A stretch of DNA of 53,168 nucleotides, taken from NCBI GenBank assembly GCA_002726335.1, contig PBSR01000201.1, positions 1 through 53,168 of the forward strand. The letters are read 5' to 3'. How positions within the stretch are numbered: position 1 is the stretch's first letter; each line of letters starts with the position of its first letter. Source of the stretch: Gemmatimonadaceae bacterium (GTDB lineage: Bacteria > Latescibacterota > UBA2968 > UBA8231). Under the pieces are notes generated by a model. It worked only from the letters and a program-made list of their open reading frames with translations, was not told the origin of the DNA and searched no databases. The translations under genes were made by a program, and so were the position numbers. Below, in pieces: positions 25,558 to 34,164 of the stretch.

Positions 25558-26334
25558 TCAGGCAGGCACGCCGACGGCGGGTTGACCGGCCGGCAGTGTG
25601 AGTACGCTGGGACCGTCCGCGGTGAGGGCTACGGTATGTTCGAAGTGGGCGGCGAGGCTGCCGTCGGTGGTCACCGTCGTCCAGCCGTCCTCGGCGACCA
25701 CGACCTCGGGGGAACCGAGGCTGAGGATCGGCTCGATGGCGAACACGTGGCCCACCTTCAGGCGTGGCCCCCGGCCAGCGGGACCGTAGTTGAGGATATG
25801 GGGATCCTCGTGCAGGCCGCGGCCAATGCCGTGACCACCGTACTCACGGATGACGGAGGCGCCGCCGGCTGTGGCGGCCAGCTCCACAGCGTGGGAGATA
25901 TCGGTCAGGCGGCCCCCGGCGACAGCGGCTTCGATACCCGCATCGAGAGCGCCGCGGGTCGTAGCCAGCAGCTGACGCGCTTCTGCGGATATCTGGCCAA
26001 CACCGATGGTGAAGGCACCGTCGCCGAACCAGCCGTCGAGCTTGACCCCCACGTCGACGCAGACCACATCGCCGTCCTGCAGGGGCTCGTCTCGGGGGAA
26101 ACCATGGACGGCCTCGGCATTGATGGAGGCGCAGATACTGGAGGGAAAGTCGTGGTACCCCTTGAAGGCGGGGATGCCGCCCCGATCGCGGATCGTCGCC
26201 TCCGCCAGTTCGTCGAGCTGCTGTGTGGAGACGCCGGGCGCGACGGCGGCTTCCAGCGCTATCTGCACGCTGTGGACGATGGTGCTGGCGGCGCGAATAC
26301 TGTCGATTTCGGCAGCGCTGCGGATCGGGATCAA
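25558..26334 (-). CDS. map: Methionine aminopeptidase, type I
   Basis: A 258-residue enzyme that removes the initiator methionine from nascent proteins. The pita-bread metal ligands are visible: Asp in VCVDVGVKLDGWFGDGAF, His in YGGHGIGRGLHEDPHI, and Glu in FAIEPILSLG and a C-terminal EHTVALT. The start is TTG (26332-26334), supported by a GAGGAG about 9 nt upstream. The length matches the short type Ia form without an N-terminal zinc extension. It is transcribed divergently from topA across a 186 bp promoter region. Confidence 0.95.
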   Translation of the reverse strand: MIPIRSAAEIDSIRAASTIVHSVQIALEAAVAPGVSTQQLDELAEATIRDRGGIPAFKGYHDFPSSICASINAEAVHGFPRDEPLQDGDVVCVDVGVKLDGWFGDGAFTIGVGQISAEARQLLATTRGALDAGIEAAVAGGRLTDISHAVELAATAGGASVIREYGGHGIGRGLHEDPHILNYGPAGRGPRLKVGHVFAIEPILSLGSPEVVVAEDGWTTVTTDGSLAAHFEHTVALTADGPSVLTLPAGQPAVGVPA

Positions 26335-26378
26335 CGGCTGTGGCTCCTCAAGGGAATCGTCGTTTGTTGTTGTTTTAC

Positions 26379-26405
26379 ATAATAGATAGGACCCATAGGC
26401 GTCAA
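26379..26405 (-). promoter_or_regulatory. Predicted promoter of map
   Basis: On the minus strand, TTGACG (26405-26400) and TATTAT (26384-26379) are separated by 15 bp, a slightly short spacer. It is the only A+T-rich stretch before map. Confidence 0.35.
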
Positions 26406-26412
26406 GGACTCG

Positions 26413-26441
26413 TTGCGGATCCCCGAGCCCGTCTGTATGTT
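26413..26441 (+). promoter_or_regulatory. Predicted promoter of topA
   Basis: TTGCGG (26413-26418), a 17 bp spacer and TATGTT (26436-26441) preceded by TG. A CGGCCCGGGC/GCCTGGGCCG hairpin (26451-26475) would sit at the very 5' end of the transcript. Supercoiling-sensitive control of topA is common but cannot be shown here. Confidence 0.35.
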
Positions 26442-26520
26442 GAGAACAGGCGGCCCGGGCTCTGAGCCTGGGCCGTATTCAATTTTGTTACACCAGATTC
26501 ACTGAAAAGAATCACTGAGA

Positions 26521-28809
26521 ATGGCTAAGTCACTGGTAGTTGTAGAGTCGCCGGCCAAGGCGACCACCATCAACAAGATCCTCGGCAAGGATTTCGTCGT
26601 GAAGTCGTGTATGGGTCACGTGCGTGATCTGCCCCCGAAGGAACTGGGCGTCGATGTCGACAAGGACTTTGCACCACGCTACGTGACGATCCGCGGCAAG
26701 GGCAAGATTCTCACCGAACTGAAACGGGCGGCCGCTTCGGCTGACACCATCTACCTGGCAACAGACCCCGATCGCGAGGGAGAGGCCATCGCCTGGCATG
26801 TGGCGGCAGCGATTTCGCCGAAGGAAGCCGACATCAAGCGCATCCTGTTCAACGAGATCACGCCGAAAGCCGTGCGCGAGTCGATCGGCAAGTCGAGCGA
26901 TCTCGATCTCGACAAGGTCAATGCCCAGCAGGCACGGCGCGTCCTCGATCGGCTCGTGGGCTACGAGATCAGCCCCCTACTATGGAAGGTGATCCACGCC
27001 GGGCTGTCCGCCGGCCGCGTGCAGTCCGTCGCCCTGAGATTGATCTGCGAGCGCGATGACGAAATCTCCAAGTTTGAGCCGCAGGAGTACTGGTCCATCG
27101 ATGTTCTGCTCGGGCACGAGACGGGTGAAGCCCAGGTGGTTTTCAAGTCCCGCGTGCTGCAGCACAAAGGCGAGAAAGTCGAGATCGGCAATCAGGAGAC
27201 GTCAGACAAGATCGTCGCCGATCTGAAGGCGGCGACTTTTCATGTCAAGTCGGTCAAACGGCGGGAACAGCGCCGCCGGCCGGCAGCGCCCTTTATCACC
27301 AGCACACTGCAGCAGGATGCGGCGCGCAAGCTACGCTTCACCGTCAAACGCACAATGGCAGTAGCCCAGCAACTGTACGAAGGTGTCGACATCGGCGGCG
27401 GTGAGACGGTGGGTCTCATCACCTACATGCGTACCGACTCGGTCCGTATCTCCGACGACGCCATCACCGAGGTGCGCGAGCAGATCGGCAAGCAGTTCGG
27501 CGAGGAGTACGTGCCCAAGGAGCCGAATGTCTACAAGACACGCCGCGGCGCCCAGGATGCCCACGAAGCGATCCGCGCCACCTCGGCGGCCCGCACACCG
27601 GAGAAGATGAAACAGTACCTGGCGCCCGATCAGGCCAAGCTCTACGACATCATCTGGAAGCGCTTCGTCGCCTCGCAGATGGAGCCGCAGGTGCTCAACA
27701 TCACCAGTGTCGACATCGAGGCGGGCGAGTATACCCTGCGGGCTACCGGCTCGTCGGTGAAGTTTCCCGGCTTTACGGCGCTCTACACCGAAAGCAAGGA
27801 AGAGGAGGAGGAGGAGGAGACGGGTCAGGTGCCACCGGACCTCAAGGAAGGCGAAAGCCTCGAGTTGAAGGAACTGCTTCCCGAGCAACACTTCACCAAG
27901 CCTCCGGCCCGGTTCTCCGAGGCGTCGCTGGTCAAAGAACTCGAAGCCAAGGGCATCGGCCGGCCGAGCACCTATGCGCAGATCATCTCGACCCTGCAGG
28001 ACCGCGAATACGTCGAGAAGATGGACAACCGCTACTTCGAGGGTACCGAGCGCGGCCAGACGGTGAACAAGTTTCTCGTGGCCACCTTCCCGAACATCTT
28101 CGATGTCGAGTTCACAGCCAAGATGGAAGACAAACTCGACCGCATCGAGGACGGCAAGGAAGACTGGGTCGAGTCCGTGCGCCAGTTCTACGGCTCGTGG
28201 AAGGGCCCCCTCGAGGACGCCAACGCGCGGCGCAAGGAACTGAAGCAATCCTTCCAGGAAGAGACCGACGTCGTCTGCGAGGAGTGCGGCAAGAACATGG
28301 TGGTCAAGTGGGGGCGCAACGGGCGCTTCCTGGCCTGTCCGGGCTACCCGCAGTGCAAGAACACGAAGCCACTGGAAGAGGACCGCGAGCCGGCCGAAAC
28401 CGACGAGGTCTGCGAACAGTGCGAGAAGCCCATGGTCGTCAAGACGGGCCGGTACGGCCGTTTCCTGGCCTGCTCCGGGTACCCAGACTGCAAGAATGTG
28501 AAACCCTTTTCACTGGGTATCACCTGTCCCGAATGCAGCAAGGGGGACATCGTCGAGAAGCAGTCACGCAAGGGCAAGGTATTCTACGGGTGCAATCAAT
28601 ACCCGTCCTGCAAGTTCGCCAGCTGGGACAAGCCGGTGGCGGGTCCCTGCTCCCACTGCGAGGCGCCCATACTCTACGAGAAAGCCAGTCGCGGTGGCAC
28701 CGCGTCACTGCACTGCAAGGTCTGTGACACCCGCTTCGAGGCCCCCGAGGCCGAGCCGGAGGGTGCCGAGACAGCGGCTGCAGAGACCCAGGATTCGCAG
28801 GCGGCGTAA
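26521..28809 (+). CDS. topA: DNA topoisomerase I (type IA)
   Basis: A 762-residue type IA topoisomerase that relaxes negative supercoils. The TOPRIM domain is at the N-terminus (SLVVVESPAKATTINKILG, then the acidic ATDPDREGEAIAWH). The catalytic Tyr lies in TVGLITYMRTDSVRISDDA, and the helical core ends with AKGIGRPSTYAQIISTLQDR. The tail has three topoisomerase zinc ribbons, starting VCEECGKNM, VCEQCEKPM and TCPECSKGD, and a fourth Cys-pair segment (PCSHCEAPI...CKVCDTRF). It is followed by the Xer-like gene, recalling the topA-xerC linkage of many bacteria. Confidence 0.97.
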   Translation: MAKSLVVVESPAKATTINKILGKDFVVKSCMGHVRDLPPKELGVDVDKDFAPRYVTIRGKGKILTELKRAAASADTIYLATDPDREGEAIAWHVAAAISPKEADIKRILFNEITPKAVRESIGKSSDLDLDKVNAQQARRVLDRLVGYEISPLLWKVIHAGLSAGRVQSVALRLICERDDEISKFEPQEYWSIDVLLGHETGEAQVVFKSRVLQHKGEKVEIGNQETSDKIVADLKAATFHVKSVKRREQRRRPAAPFITSTLQQDAARKLRFTVKRTMAVAQQLYEGVDIGGGETVGLITYMRTDSVRISDDAITEVREQIGKQFGEEYVPKEPNVYKTRRGAQDAHEAIRATSAARTPEKMKQYLAPDQAKLYDIIWKRFVASQMEPQVLNITSVDIEAGEYTLRATGSSVKFPGFTALYTESKEEEEEEETGQVPPDLKEGESLELKELLPEQHFTKPPARFSEASLVKELEAKGIGRPSTYAQIISTLQDREYVEKMDNRYFEGTERGQTVNKFLVATFPNIFDVEFTAKMEDKLDRIEDGKEDWVESVRQFYGSWKGPLEDANARRKELKQSFQEETDVVCEECGKNMVVKWGRNGRFLACPGYPQCKNTKPLEEDREPAETDEVCEQCEKPMVVKTGRYGRFLACSGYPDCKNVKPFSLGITCPECSKGDIVEKQSRKGKVFYGCNQYPSCKFASWDKPVAGPCSHCEAPILYEKASRGGTASLHCKVCDTRFEAPEAEPEGAETAAAETQDSQAA

Positions 28810-28843
28810 TCAACGACTGAATCTCGGGCGCAGGAGCGTGTCC

Positions 28844-29812
28844 GTGCCAATTCTCTCCCCCCGTTCCGCCACCGAGGTCGGCGTCGATCTGTTCGTCGCC
28901 GACCTTGATGCATCGGGGGGTGACCGCGTTCTGCCGCGCACACGACAGGCCTACGCCACCGACCTGAGCCAGTTCGCCCGCTTTCTGCATACCTGCATCG
29001 CCGGACCGACGGTGAGCACCATCGAGGCGGAGCACGTGAAGGCCTTCTGCGAACACCTGGCCGTCGAGGGCCGACAGCCGCGAACCATCACCCGCAAGCT
29101 GGCGGCCATACGCTCTCTCTTTCGATTTCTGCAGTGTGCCGGCGTGCGGCCCGACAACCCCGCCCTGGGTGTCCGGCCCGAGGAGCCGGCCAGTGACCCC
29201 GCACCCCTCACGCCCCAACAGATCCGCTCCCTGCTGCAGCTACCGGAACGGGACTCCTTTACCGGCGCCCGCAACCGGGCGATCCTGGAGTTGCTCTATG
29301 GCGCCGGTCTGCGCCTGGACGAACTGCTGGCCCTGAACCTCAGCCACCTGGATCTGGCCGGCGAGCGCCTGCAGGTGCAACGGCAGAGCACGCCGGATAC
29401 CCCGAGTTCCGTGGCCCCCCTGGGGGCGCCGGGGACGGCCGCCTTGCGGGATTACCTGCTGCAGCGGGCCGAGGTGCTAGTGGACCGCGAAATGACCCAG
29501 GTCGACGCGGGGGCGCTGTTCGTCAGTGCCCGCGGACGCCGGCTGCGGCCACGGACCGTACAGCGAATCGTGGAGCGTTATCTGCGGGTTCTCGATCGGT
29601 CCGAGGGTGGGTGGAAGCACGAGAGGGCCCGTCGTCGCCACGGGCCTGGAACGCTGCGGGCAGCCTGCGAGCGGCACCTGGTCGACGCTGGCGCCGACGC
29701 CGGTCTGGTGGCGGCCCTGCTGGGCCGGCGCAGCGTGCGTGTAGCCGTGGCGGCGACGGTAGATTCAGAGGATCTGGTGGCGCGATACAGGAAAGCGCAC
29801 CCGAGAGCATGA
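28844..29812 (+). CDS. XerC/D-like tyrosine recombinase homologue lacking catalytic residues
   Basis: A 322-residue protein with the two-domain Xer layout. The N-terminal SAM-like core-binding domain is intact (TRQAYATDLSQFARFLHTCI, TRKLAAIRSLFRFLQ). The catalytic domain keeps the first arginine block (ARNRAILELLYGAGLRLDEL), but the second box is eroded: the usual H-x-L-R-H reads GTLRAACERH, the LLGH reads LLGRR, and the nucleophile segment YTHV is replaced by AATVDSEDL just before the conserved tail RYRKAHPRA. The beta-hairpin Lys also seems absent. It is therefore probably unable to cut DNA, although the frame is open and overlaps the next gene by ATGA. I prefer the GTG at 28844, 7 nt after AGGAG, over the GTG at 28838. 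A true XerC/XerD must be elsewhere if dimer resolution exists. Confidence 0.8.
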   Translation: MPILSPRSATEVGVDLFVADLDASGGDRVLPRTRQAYATDLSQFARFLHTCIAGPTVSTIEAEHVKAFCEHLAVEGRQPRTITRKLAAIRSLFRFLQCAGVRPDNPALGVRPEEPASDPAPLTPQQIRSLLQLPERDSFTGARNRAILELLYGAGLRLDELLALNLSHLDLAGERLQVQRQSTPDTPSSVAPLGAPGTAALRDYLLQRAEVLVDREMTQVDAGALFVSARGRRLRPRTVQRIVERYLRVLDRSEGGWKHERARRRHGPGTLRAACERHLVDAGADAGLVAALLGRRSVRVAVAATVDSEDLVARYRKAHPRA

Positions 29813-31455
29813 GGGTTGCAGCGATCGGAATTCTCGCGCTTATGACGCTGCTGGCCGCCGGTTGTGCCAAGCAGGCGCGTCCACCAGGCGGCCCGGTGGA
29901 CCGCACGGCTCCCACGGTGATCGACCACTCGCCGGCGGCGGACGCCGCCTCGGTGCCGGCGTCGGCCATCGTCACCATCGACTTCAGCGAGGCCATGGAT
30001 CGGCAGCGCGTGGAGCAGGCCGTGTTCGTGGCGCCCCGGGTGGAGATCGATATGGAATGGAGCGGCCGCCAGTTGCGTATCCAGCCACGCGGCGGATTGA
30101 CGGCGGGACGCACCTACGTGGTCACCGTCGGCACGGACGGCCGCGATCTGCGGGGCAATCGCCTCGAGGACTCCTTCCATCTCGCCTTTGCCACCGGGGA
30201 GCAGCTCGACTCCGGAGAACTGAAAGGCAGGATCATCGGCGCCGACAACACGCCGCAACGTGGCGCCTACGTCTGGGCCTACGATCTGGCGAGCTTCGAC
30301 GGGCGTACCGCCACCGACGATCCGGCGTACGTGACGCAGACCGGGACGGACGGTACCTACCGGTTCGAGCGTCTGGCGCGGGGGCAGTACCGCGTGATCG
30401 GTTTCGTCGACGGCAATCGCAATCAGCAACCGGATTCCGGCGAACCTCTGGCGTTGCCGTCGGCAGACGTCGACGTGGCCGGCCAAGGTGCGACGGCGGC
30501 GGGGGATCAGCGTCTGGCCCGTCGGCAGGTACAGCCGGCAGTCGTGCGCGCCAGCGCTGTGACAGGACGTCGGGTGCTGGTCGTGTTCGATCGGGCCGTC
30601 CAGGTCGATGATCTCGACATCGAGATGGGCGGTCTGTCGATCGAGAGCATCTACCGCGACCCTGCCGATGCGGAGAGAATCCACGTGAGGACCTCGCTGC
30701 AGGAGGAGGGACACACGTACTCTCTTCGTGTGCGACGATCGGGTATCGATCTGGAGACAGAAGACGTGGAGCTGCGCGGCACGGCACGCCAGGATAGCAA
30801 AGCACCGAGGGTGGTGCGTGTCGAACCCACCGGAGATGTGGCCTCAGCCCCCAGGGTGAACGTGATCTTCAGCGAAGCGATGGACACGACCCGGGCCGTC
30901 GCGGGTTGGACGGGCGTCGATTCAACATCCTCTCCCGATGGTGAATGGATCTGGCGTTCGGAGACCAGTATGACCTTCACGCCAGACACCCTGTTTGCGC
31001 CCGGTCTCTGGCACATGGAGCTGAGTCTTCTCGGTCTGCAGGACCTGGCCGGTCTCGCCCCGGACGACAGCTCGGCTGCCGTCACCTTCGATCTGCTGCC
31101 CACCGAGGCGCTGGCGACGATCACGGGTGTCAGCCTCTGGCCCGATGAGGTGGATGGGAGAGCGCGGATTCGACTCGAGGCAGTGGCCGGCGGGATGGCG
31201 GCGATGGCCGACTCGACGGGAAGCTTCCGGTTCGATTCTCTCGCCCCGGGAAAGTACTCGGTGTCGGCGTGGCTCGACCGCAACGAAGACGGTGACTGGG
31301 ACGCCGGTCAGCTGGAAGATCCCTACCGCGAGGCGGAGCCCTTCGTCCTGCACGGCGACGTGCAACTCGAACAGGGCGACACGATGAGCCTGGCTCTGCC
31401 GCTGCCGCCCGCCCCTCCGCCGGTTGAGGTCAACCCGACAGGCGAGGCGCAATGA
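29809..31455 (+). CDS. Lipoprotein with bacterial Ig-like (Big_5-type) domains
   Basis: A 548-residue exported lipoprotein. The lipobox is LLAAGC after ILALMTLLAA. Two Ig-like domains of the SbsA/Big_5 kind appear near residues 33-125 and 330-430, each with the signature I-FSEAMD (VTIDFSEAMD and VNVIFSEAMD). Two carboxypeptidase-regulatory-like folds follow the pattern G-Y-F--L--G-Y-V--F-D-N-N (YRFERLARGQYRVIGFVDGN and FRFDSLAPGKYSVSAWLDRN). Such proteins are common in the FCB group and face the envelope; the function is unknown. The ATG overlaps the stop of the Xer-like gene, and its end overlaps the pilin-like gene. Confidence 0.8.
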   Translation: MRVAAIGILALMTLLAAGCAKQARPPGGPVDRTAPTVIDHSPAADAASVPASAIVTIDFSEAMDRQRVEQAVFVAPRVEIDMEWSGRQLRIQPRGGLTAGRTYVVTVGTDGRDLRGNRLEDSFHLAFATGEQLDSGELKGRIIGADNTPQRGAYVWAYDLASFDGRTATDDPAYVTQTGTDGTYRFERLARGQYRVIGFVDGNRNQQPDSGEPLALPSADVDVAGQGATAAGDQRLARRQVQPAVVRASAVTGRRVLVVFDRAVQVDDLDIEMGGLSIESIYRDPADAERIHVRTSLQEEGHTYSLRVRRSGIDLETEDVELRGTARQDSKAPRVVRVEPTGDVASAPRVNVIFSEAMDTTRAVAGWTGVDSTSSPDGEWIWRSETSMTFTPDTLFAPGLWHMELSLLGLQDLAGLAPDDSSAAVTFDLLPTEALATITGVSLWPDEVDGRARIRLEAVAGGMAAMADSTGSFRFDSLAPGKYSVSAWLDRNEDGDWDAGQLEDPYREAEPFVLHGDVQLEQGDTMSLALPLPPAPPPVEVNPTGEAQ

Positions 31456-31817
31456 GGCGCTGGCTGCTGTGGGCGGAGATCCTCGTGATCCTGGCGATCC
31501 TGGGGGGCATCGGCATCGCCCGTTTCTCGCGCATCACGCCGGCAGAAGCCCGCGAGATCCAGCTGGAAGCCGGACTGATGCAGCTCTACGAAATGGAAGC
31601 GGATCATTTCGCCCGCCATGGCCAGTATTTCGCCCCCGACGACCCGCTGTACCGGGCCTACCTGCCATGGCTGGAAGAGTATGCCTATGAAGCGCGCCAC
31701 GACCCCACGCGGGGCTTTTCCGTCGTCGTCTACGCCGATCTGGATGGGGACGGCGAGCTGGGAACGTGGCGCGTGGACGAGTCGATGCCGGAGGTCGTGC
31801 ACCCGGCCGCCGACTGA
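31452..31817 (+). CDS. Small membrane-anchored protein resembling a type IV pilin
   Basis: A 121-residue protein with one N-terminal hydrophobic helix (WAEILVILAILGGIGIARFS) and a soluble domain rich in aromatic and acidic residues (QLYEMEADHFARHGQYFAPD, then VVVYADLDGDGELGTWRVDE). The Glu near the start of the helix and the following long amphipathic stretch look like type IV pilins or pseudopilins. The Gly before the prepilin cleavage site is missing, so processing is doubtful. It overlaps the lipoprotein gene by ATGA and is the last gene of the topA-xer-lipoprotein run. Function unknown. Confidence 0.6.
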   Translation: MRRWLLWAEILVILAILGGIGIARFSRITPAEAREIQLEAGLMQLYEMEADHFARHGQYFAPDDPLYRAYLPWLEEYAYEARHDPTRGFSVVVYADLDGDGELGTWRVDESMPEVVHPAAD

Positions 31818-31843
31818 GGAGAGGACTGTACCTGCCTGTCTGT

Positions 31844-32692
31844 CTACCGAGTGTGCAGGCGGGGCTCGGCGGCGATCCCGGACGGGTAGGTGCCCACGAG
31901 GCGCACGTTGGTGACAAAACCGGAGATCTCCTGCAGGGCCTGCGCCGCGGCACCGTCAGCAGGTCCGGCAAACTCCAGGTAGACGCCGTAGGCCCACGGT
32001 TGGCCGACGCGCTTGCGCGTCTCGACTTTGAGGATCTCGATCCCGCGTCCGGTGAATGACGCCAGGGCGGCCGGCAGAGCCGCCGCGGTGTGTTCCATCT
32101 CGAGGATGACGGACGTTCTGGGTGAACCGCCTCCGGCGACACCCTCTCCCAACACGAGGAAGCGCGTGAAGTTGTCGGCGGCTGACAGGTCCCTGGCTAG
32201 GATCTGCATGCCATGGTCGGCGGCGGCCTGTGCCGGCGCGATGGCGGCCTCTTCCCGCCGTCCCTCCGCCTTGATGATCTGCACGGCTCCCGCCGTGTCG
32301 TACACGGCTTCCACCTGAACGTCAGCCATGGCTGCCAGGTAGTCGGAACACTGGGCCAGTGCCTGCGGATGAGAGCGCACGCGTCGCACGTCGGCGAGGC
32401 TCGCACCCGGCAGGCCGATCAGACAGTGGATGACACGCAGGCGGATCTCGCCGGCCACGGGCAGGTGGTGTTCGAGGAAGAGATCCCACACCTCGTGGAT
32501 GCTGCCGGCCAGTGAGTTTTCCACCGGCGCCATGGCAGCGCCAGCGCGACGGTCCTCGACGGCGGCAAAGAGATCGTCGAAGGACTGGCAGGGCAGAATG
32601 TCGACGGCGCGGCCGTTGAAGTACTCACGGGCGGCCAGCTCGCTGTTGCTGCCGAGCTCGCCCTGGATGGCGACGATCAGGGGGGGCATCAC
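31844..32692 (-). CDS. pheA: Prephenate dehydratase
   Basis: A 282-residue monofunctional prephenate dehydratase that turns prephenate into phenylpyruvate for phenylalanine synthesis. The catalytic part shows IQGELGSNSELAAREYF, AAMAPVENSLAGSIHEVWDL, SHPQALAQCSDYL and the catalytic Thr in DNFTRFLVLG. A C-terminal ACT domain follows (SVILEMEHTAAALPAALASF). The usual phenylalanine-binding ESRP motif reads ETRK, so feedback control may differ. GTG at 32692 and ATG at 32689 are both possible starts. It lies 17 bp after thyA on the same strand; no chorismate mutase domain is fused. Confidence 0.94.
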   Translation of the reverse strand: MMPPLIVAIQGELGSNSELAAREYFNGRAVDILPCQSFDDLFAAVEDRRAGAAMAPVENSLAGSIHEVWDLFLEHHLPVAGEIRLRVIHCLIGLPGASLADVRRVRSHPQALAQCSDYLAAMADVQVEAVYDTAGAVQIIKAEGRREEAAIAPAQAAADHGMQILARDLSAADNFTRFLVLGEGVAGGGSPRTSVILEMEHTAAALPAALASFTGRGIEILKVETRKRVGQPWAYGVYLEFAGPADGAAAQALQEISGFVTNVRLVGTYPSGIAAEPRLHTR

Positions 32693-32709
32693 AACGTTCC
32701 CGGCCGTGC

Positions 32710-33504
32710 TCAGACCGCGATGGCCATGCGGATCGTCGGATGGGGGCGATAGCCGACAAGTTTGAAGTCGTCGAAGCCGAAACCGAAGAGGTCCTGCCCA
32801 CGATCCTCAATCATCATGCGCGGCAGCTCGCGGGGCTCGCGGGAGAGCTGTTCGCGCAGGGGATCGATGTGGTTGTGGTAGATGTGGACGTCGCCACCGG
32901 TCCAGACGAAGTCCCCGGGCGTGAGGCCGGTGACCTGGGCGATCATCATCGTCAGCAGGCTGTAGGAGGCGATGTTGAAGGGAACACCCAGGCCGACATC
33001 GCAGCTGCGCTGGTAGAGCTGGCAGTTGAGGCGGCGGTCGGTGACCTGAAACTGGAACAGGCAGTGGCACGGGGGCAGGGCCATGTGCTCGATCTCGGCC
33101 GGGTTCCAGGCGGAGACGACCATACGGCGGCTGTCCGGATTCGTCTGGATCAAATCCAGCAGATTCGTGATCTGATCGATGGTACCGCCATCGGCCGTAG
33201 GCCACGAGCGCCACTGACTGCCGTACACGGGACCGAGGTCACCGTTCTCGTCAGCCCACTCGTCCCAGATCCTGACGCCATTCTCCTTGAGGTAGCCGAT
33301 GTTGGTGTCGCCGGACAGGAACCAGAGCAGCTCATGGATGATGGACTTGAGGTGCAGCTTCTTGGTGGTCACGCAGGGAAAGCCGTCGCGCAGGTCGAAG
33401 CGCATCTGGTGGCCGAAGACAGCCCGCGTGCCGGTGCCGGTCCGATCGGCACGGTCCGTACCGTCATCGAGAACATGCTGCACGAGATCGAGATATGGGC
33501 GCAT
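32710..33504 (-). CDS. thyA: Thymidylate synthase
   Basis: A 264-residue ThyA, which methylates dUMP to dTMP with methylenetetrahydrofolate. Motifs are [19 protein letters not shown], the catalytic Cys in [32 protein letters not shown], and [13 protein letters not shown]. The length is exactly that of the Escherichia coli-type enzyme from the ATG at 33504; the longer frame upstream is spurious. Gene order thyA-pheA, co-transcribed. With nrdJ it covers two steps of DNA precursor supply in this window. Confidence 0.97.
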   Translation of the reverse strand: MRPYLDLVQHVLDDGTDRADRTGTGTRAVFGHQMRFDLRDGFPCVTTKKLHLKSIIHELLWFLSGDTNIGYLKENGVRIWDEWADENGDLGPVYGSQWRSWPTADGGTIDQITNLLDLIQTNPDSRRMVVSAWNPAEIEHMALPPCHCLFQFQVTDRRLNCQLYQRSCDVGLGVPFNIASYSLLTMMIAQVTGLTPGDFVWTGGDVHIYHNHIDPLREQLSREPRELPRMMIEDRGQDLFGFGFDDFKLVGYRPHPTIRMAIAV

Positions 33505-33600
33505 GGGCGAAAGGGCGATCCAGTCCGGGGAGGGATAGGGGCGAGGGGGGCGCTTTTGAATATAGGGACGGGGGTGAGCCGGTGAAATGACGGGCCGCCG

Positions 33601-33629
33601 TTGACGCGGATTTTGGGCCCCAGTATTTT
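33601..33629 (+). promoter_or_regulatory. Predicted promoter of tRNA-Cys
   Basis: TTGACG (33601-33606), a 17 bp spacer and TATTTT (33624-33629), 27 bp before the tRNA 5' end. Confidence 0.6.
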
Positions 33630-33656
33630 CTCCTGTCTGCCCAGGCTTTTGAAAGA

Positions 33657-33730
33657 GGCGGCGTGGCCAAGTGGTAAGGCAAGGGCCTGCAAAGCCCATA
33701 TCCCCGGTTCGATTCCGGGCGCCGCCTCCA
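33657..33730 (+). tRNA. tRNA-Cys (anticodon GCA)
   Basis: A cloverleaf with acceptor GGCGGCG pairing CGCCGCC, a D arm with GTGGTAA, anticodon loop CTGCAAA (GCA at 33689-33691), T arm CCCGGTTCGATTCCGGG, discriminator U (typical of Cys), and an encoded CCA end. It marks the edge between housekeeping genes on the left and accessory genes on the right. Confidence 0.96.
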
Positions 33731-33738
33731 ATAACATT

Positions 33739-33779
33739 AAACGGCCCCTACTGCGACGAATGAGCGGTGGGGGCCGTTT
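33739..33779 (+). terminator. Terminator after tRNA-Cys
   Basis: AAACGGCCCC (33739-33748) pairs with GGGGCCGTTT (33770-33779) around a 21 nt loop. The T-run is short but A-rich and T-rich flanks suit both strands. Confidence 0.7.
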
Positions 33780-34164
33780 GGTTGGCTGCGTCTTCCTGGA
33801 TGCTCAATCAGATGGACGCGATCGACCGTGTTCCTGTTCTCCGTCCTCGTGTGAAGGACCTTGATGAGCGTCCCGCCGAGCGAGCTCGTTGCTCCCTCGG
33901 CGTCCTCGCGGGCTGGCGTAACTGATCGTCCCCCGTCAACGGGCGCAGCCACTTCCCTCTCTTGGGACTGCGGATCGGAGAATACCTCTGCGCGTTCGCT
34001 AGGCATCTGTCTGCCGCCCCTACTGTTGGGTGCTCTGGCTGACACGCTGGTGACACACGGAGCCATTCGGTGACCTCCTACCACTGACGACCCAACGGAT
34101 TAACACTCCGTTGGGTATCGTCGGGCAACCGACCCGGAGTTACGCTGACGACGTTCGCGCCACT
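33780..34164. other. Gene-free stretch beside the IS91 remnant, with a strong hairpin
   Basis: No gene is recognised in these 385 bases; the short frames have no familiar content. The notable element is a perfect 10 bp inverted repeat, ACCCAACGGA (34090-34099) and TCCGTTGGGT (34107-34116), with a 7 nt loop. The stem continues as GACG/CGTC after a 2 nt bulge. CTGACGAC occurs directly repeated at 34084 and 34145. The hairpin lies about 50 bp beyond the transposase stop and may be a terminal hairpin of the element. Confidence 0.6.

Noticed and set aside
33601..33864. A plus-strand frame with [20 protein letters not shown] spanning the tRNA
   Set aside because: This is the well-known spurious translation of a tRNA gene, not a protein.
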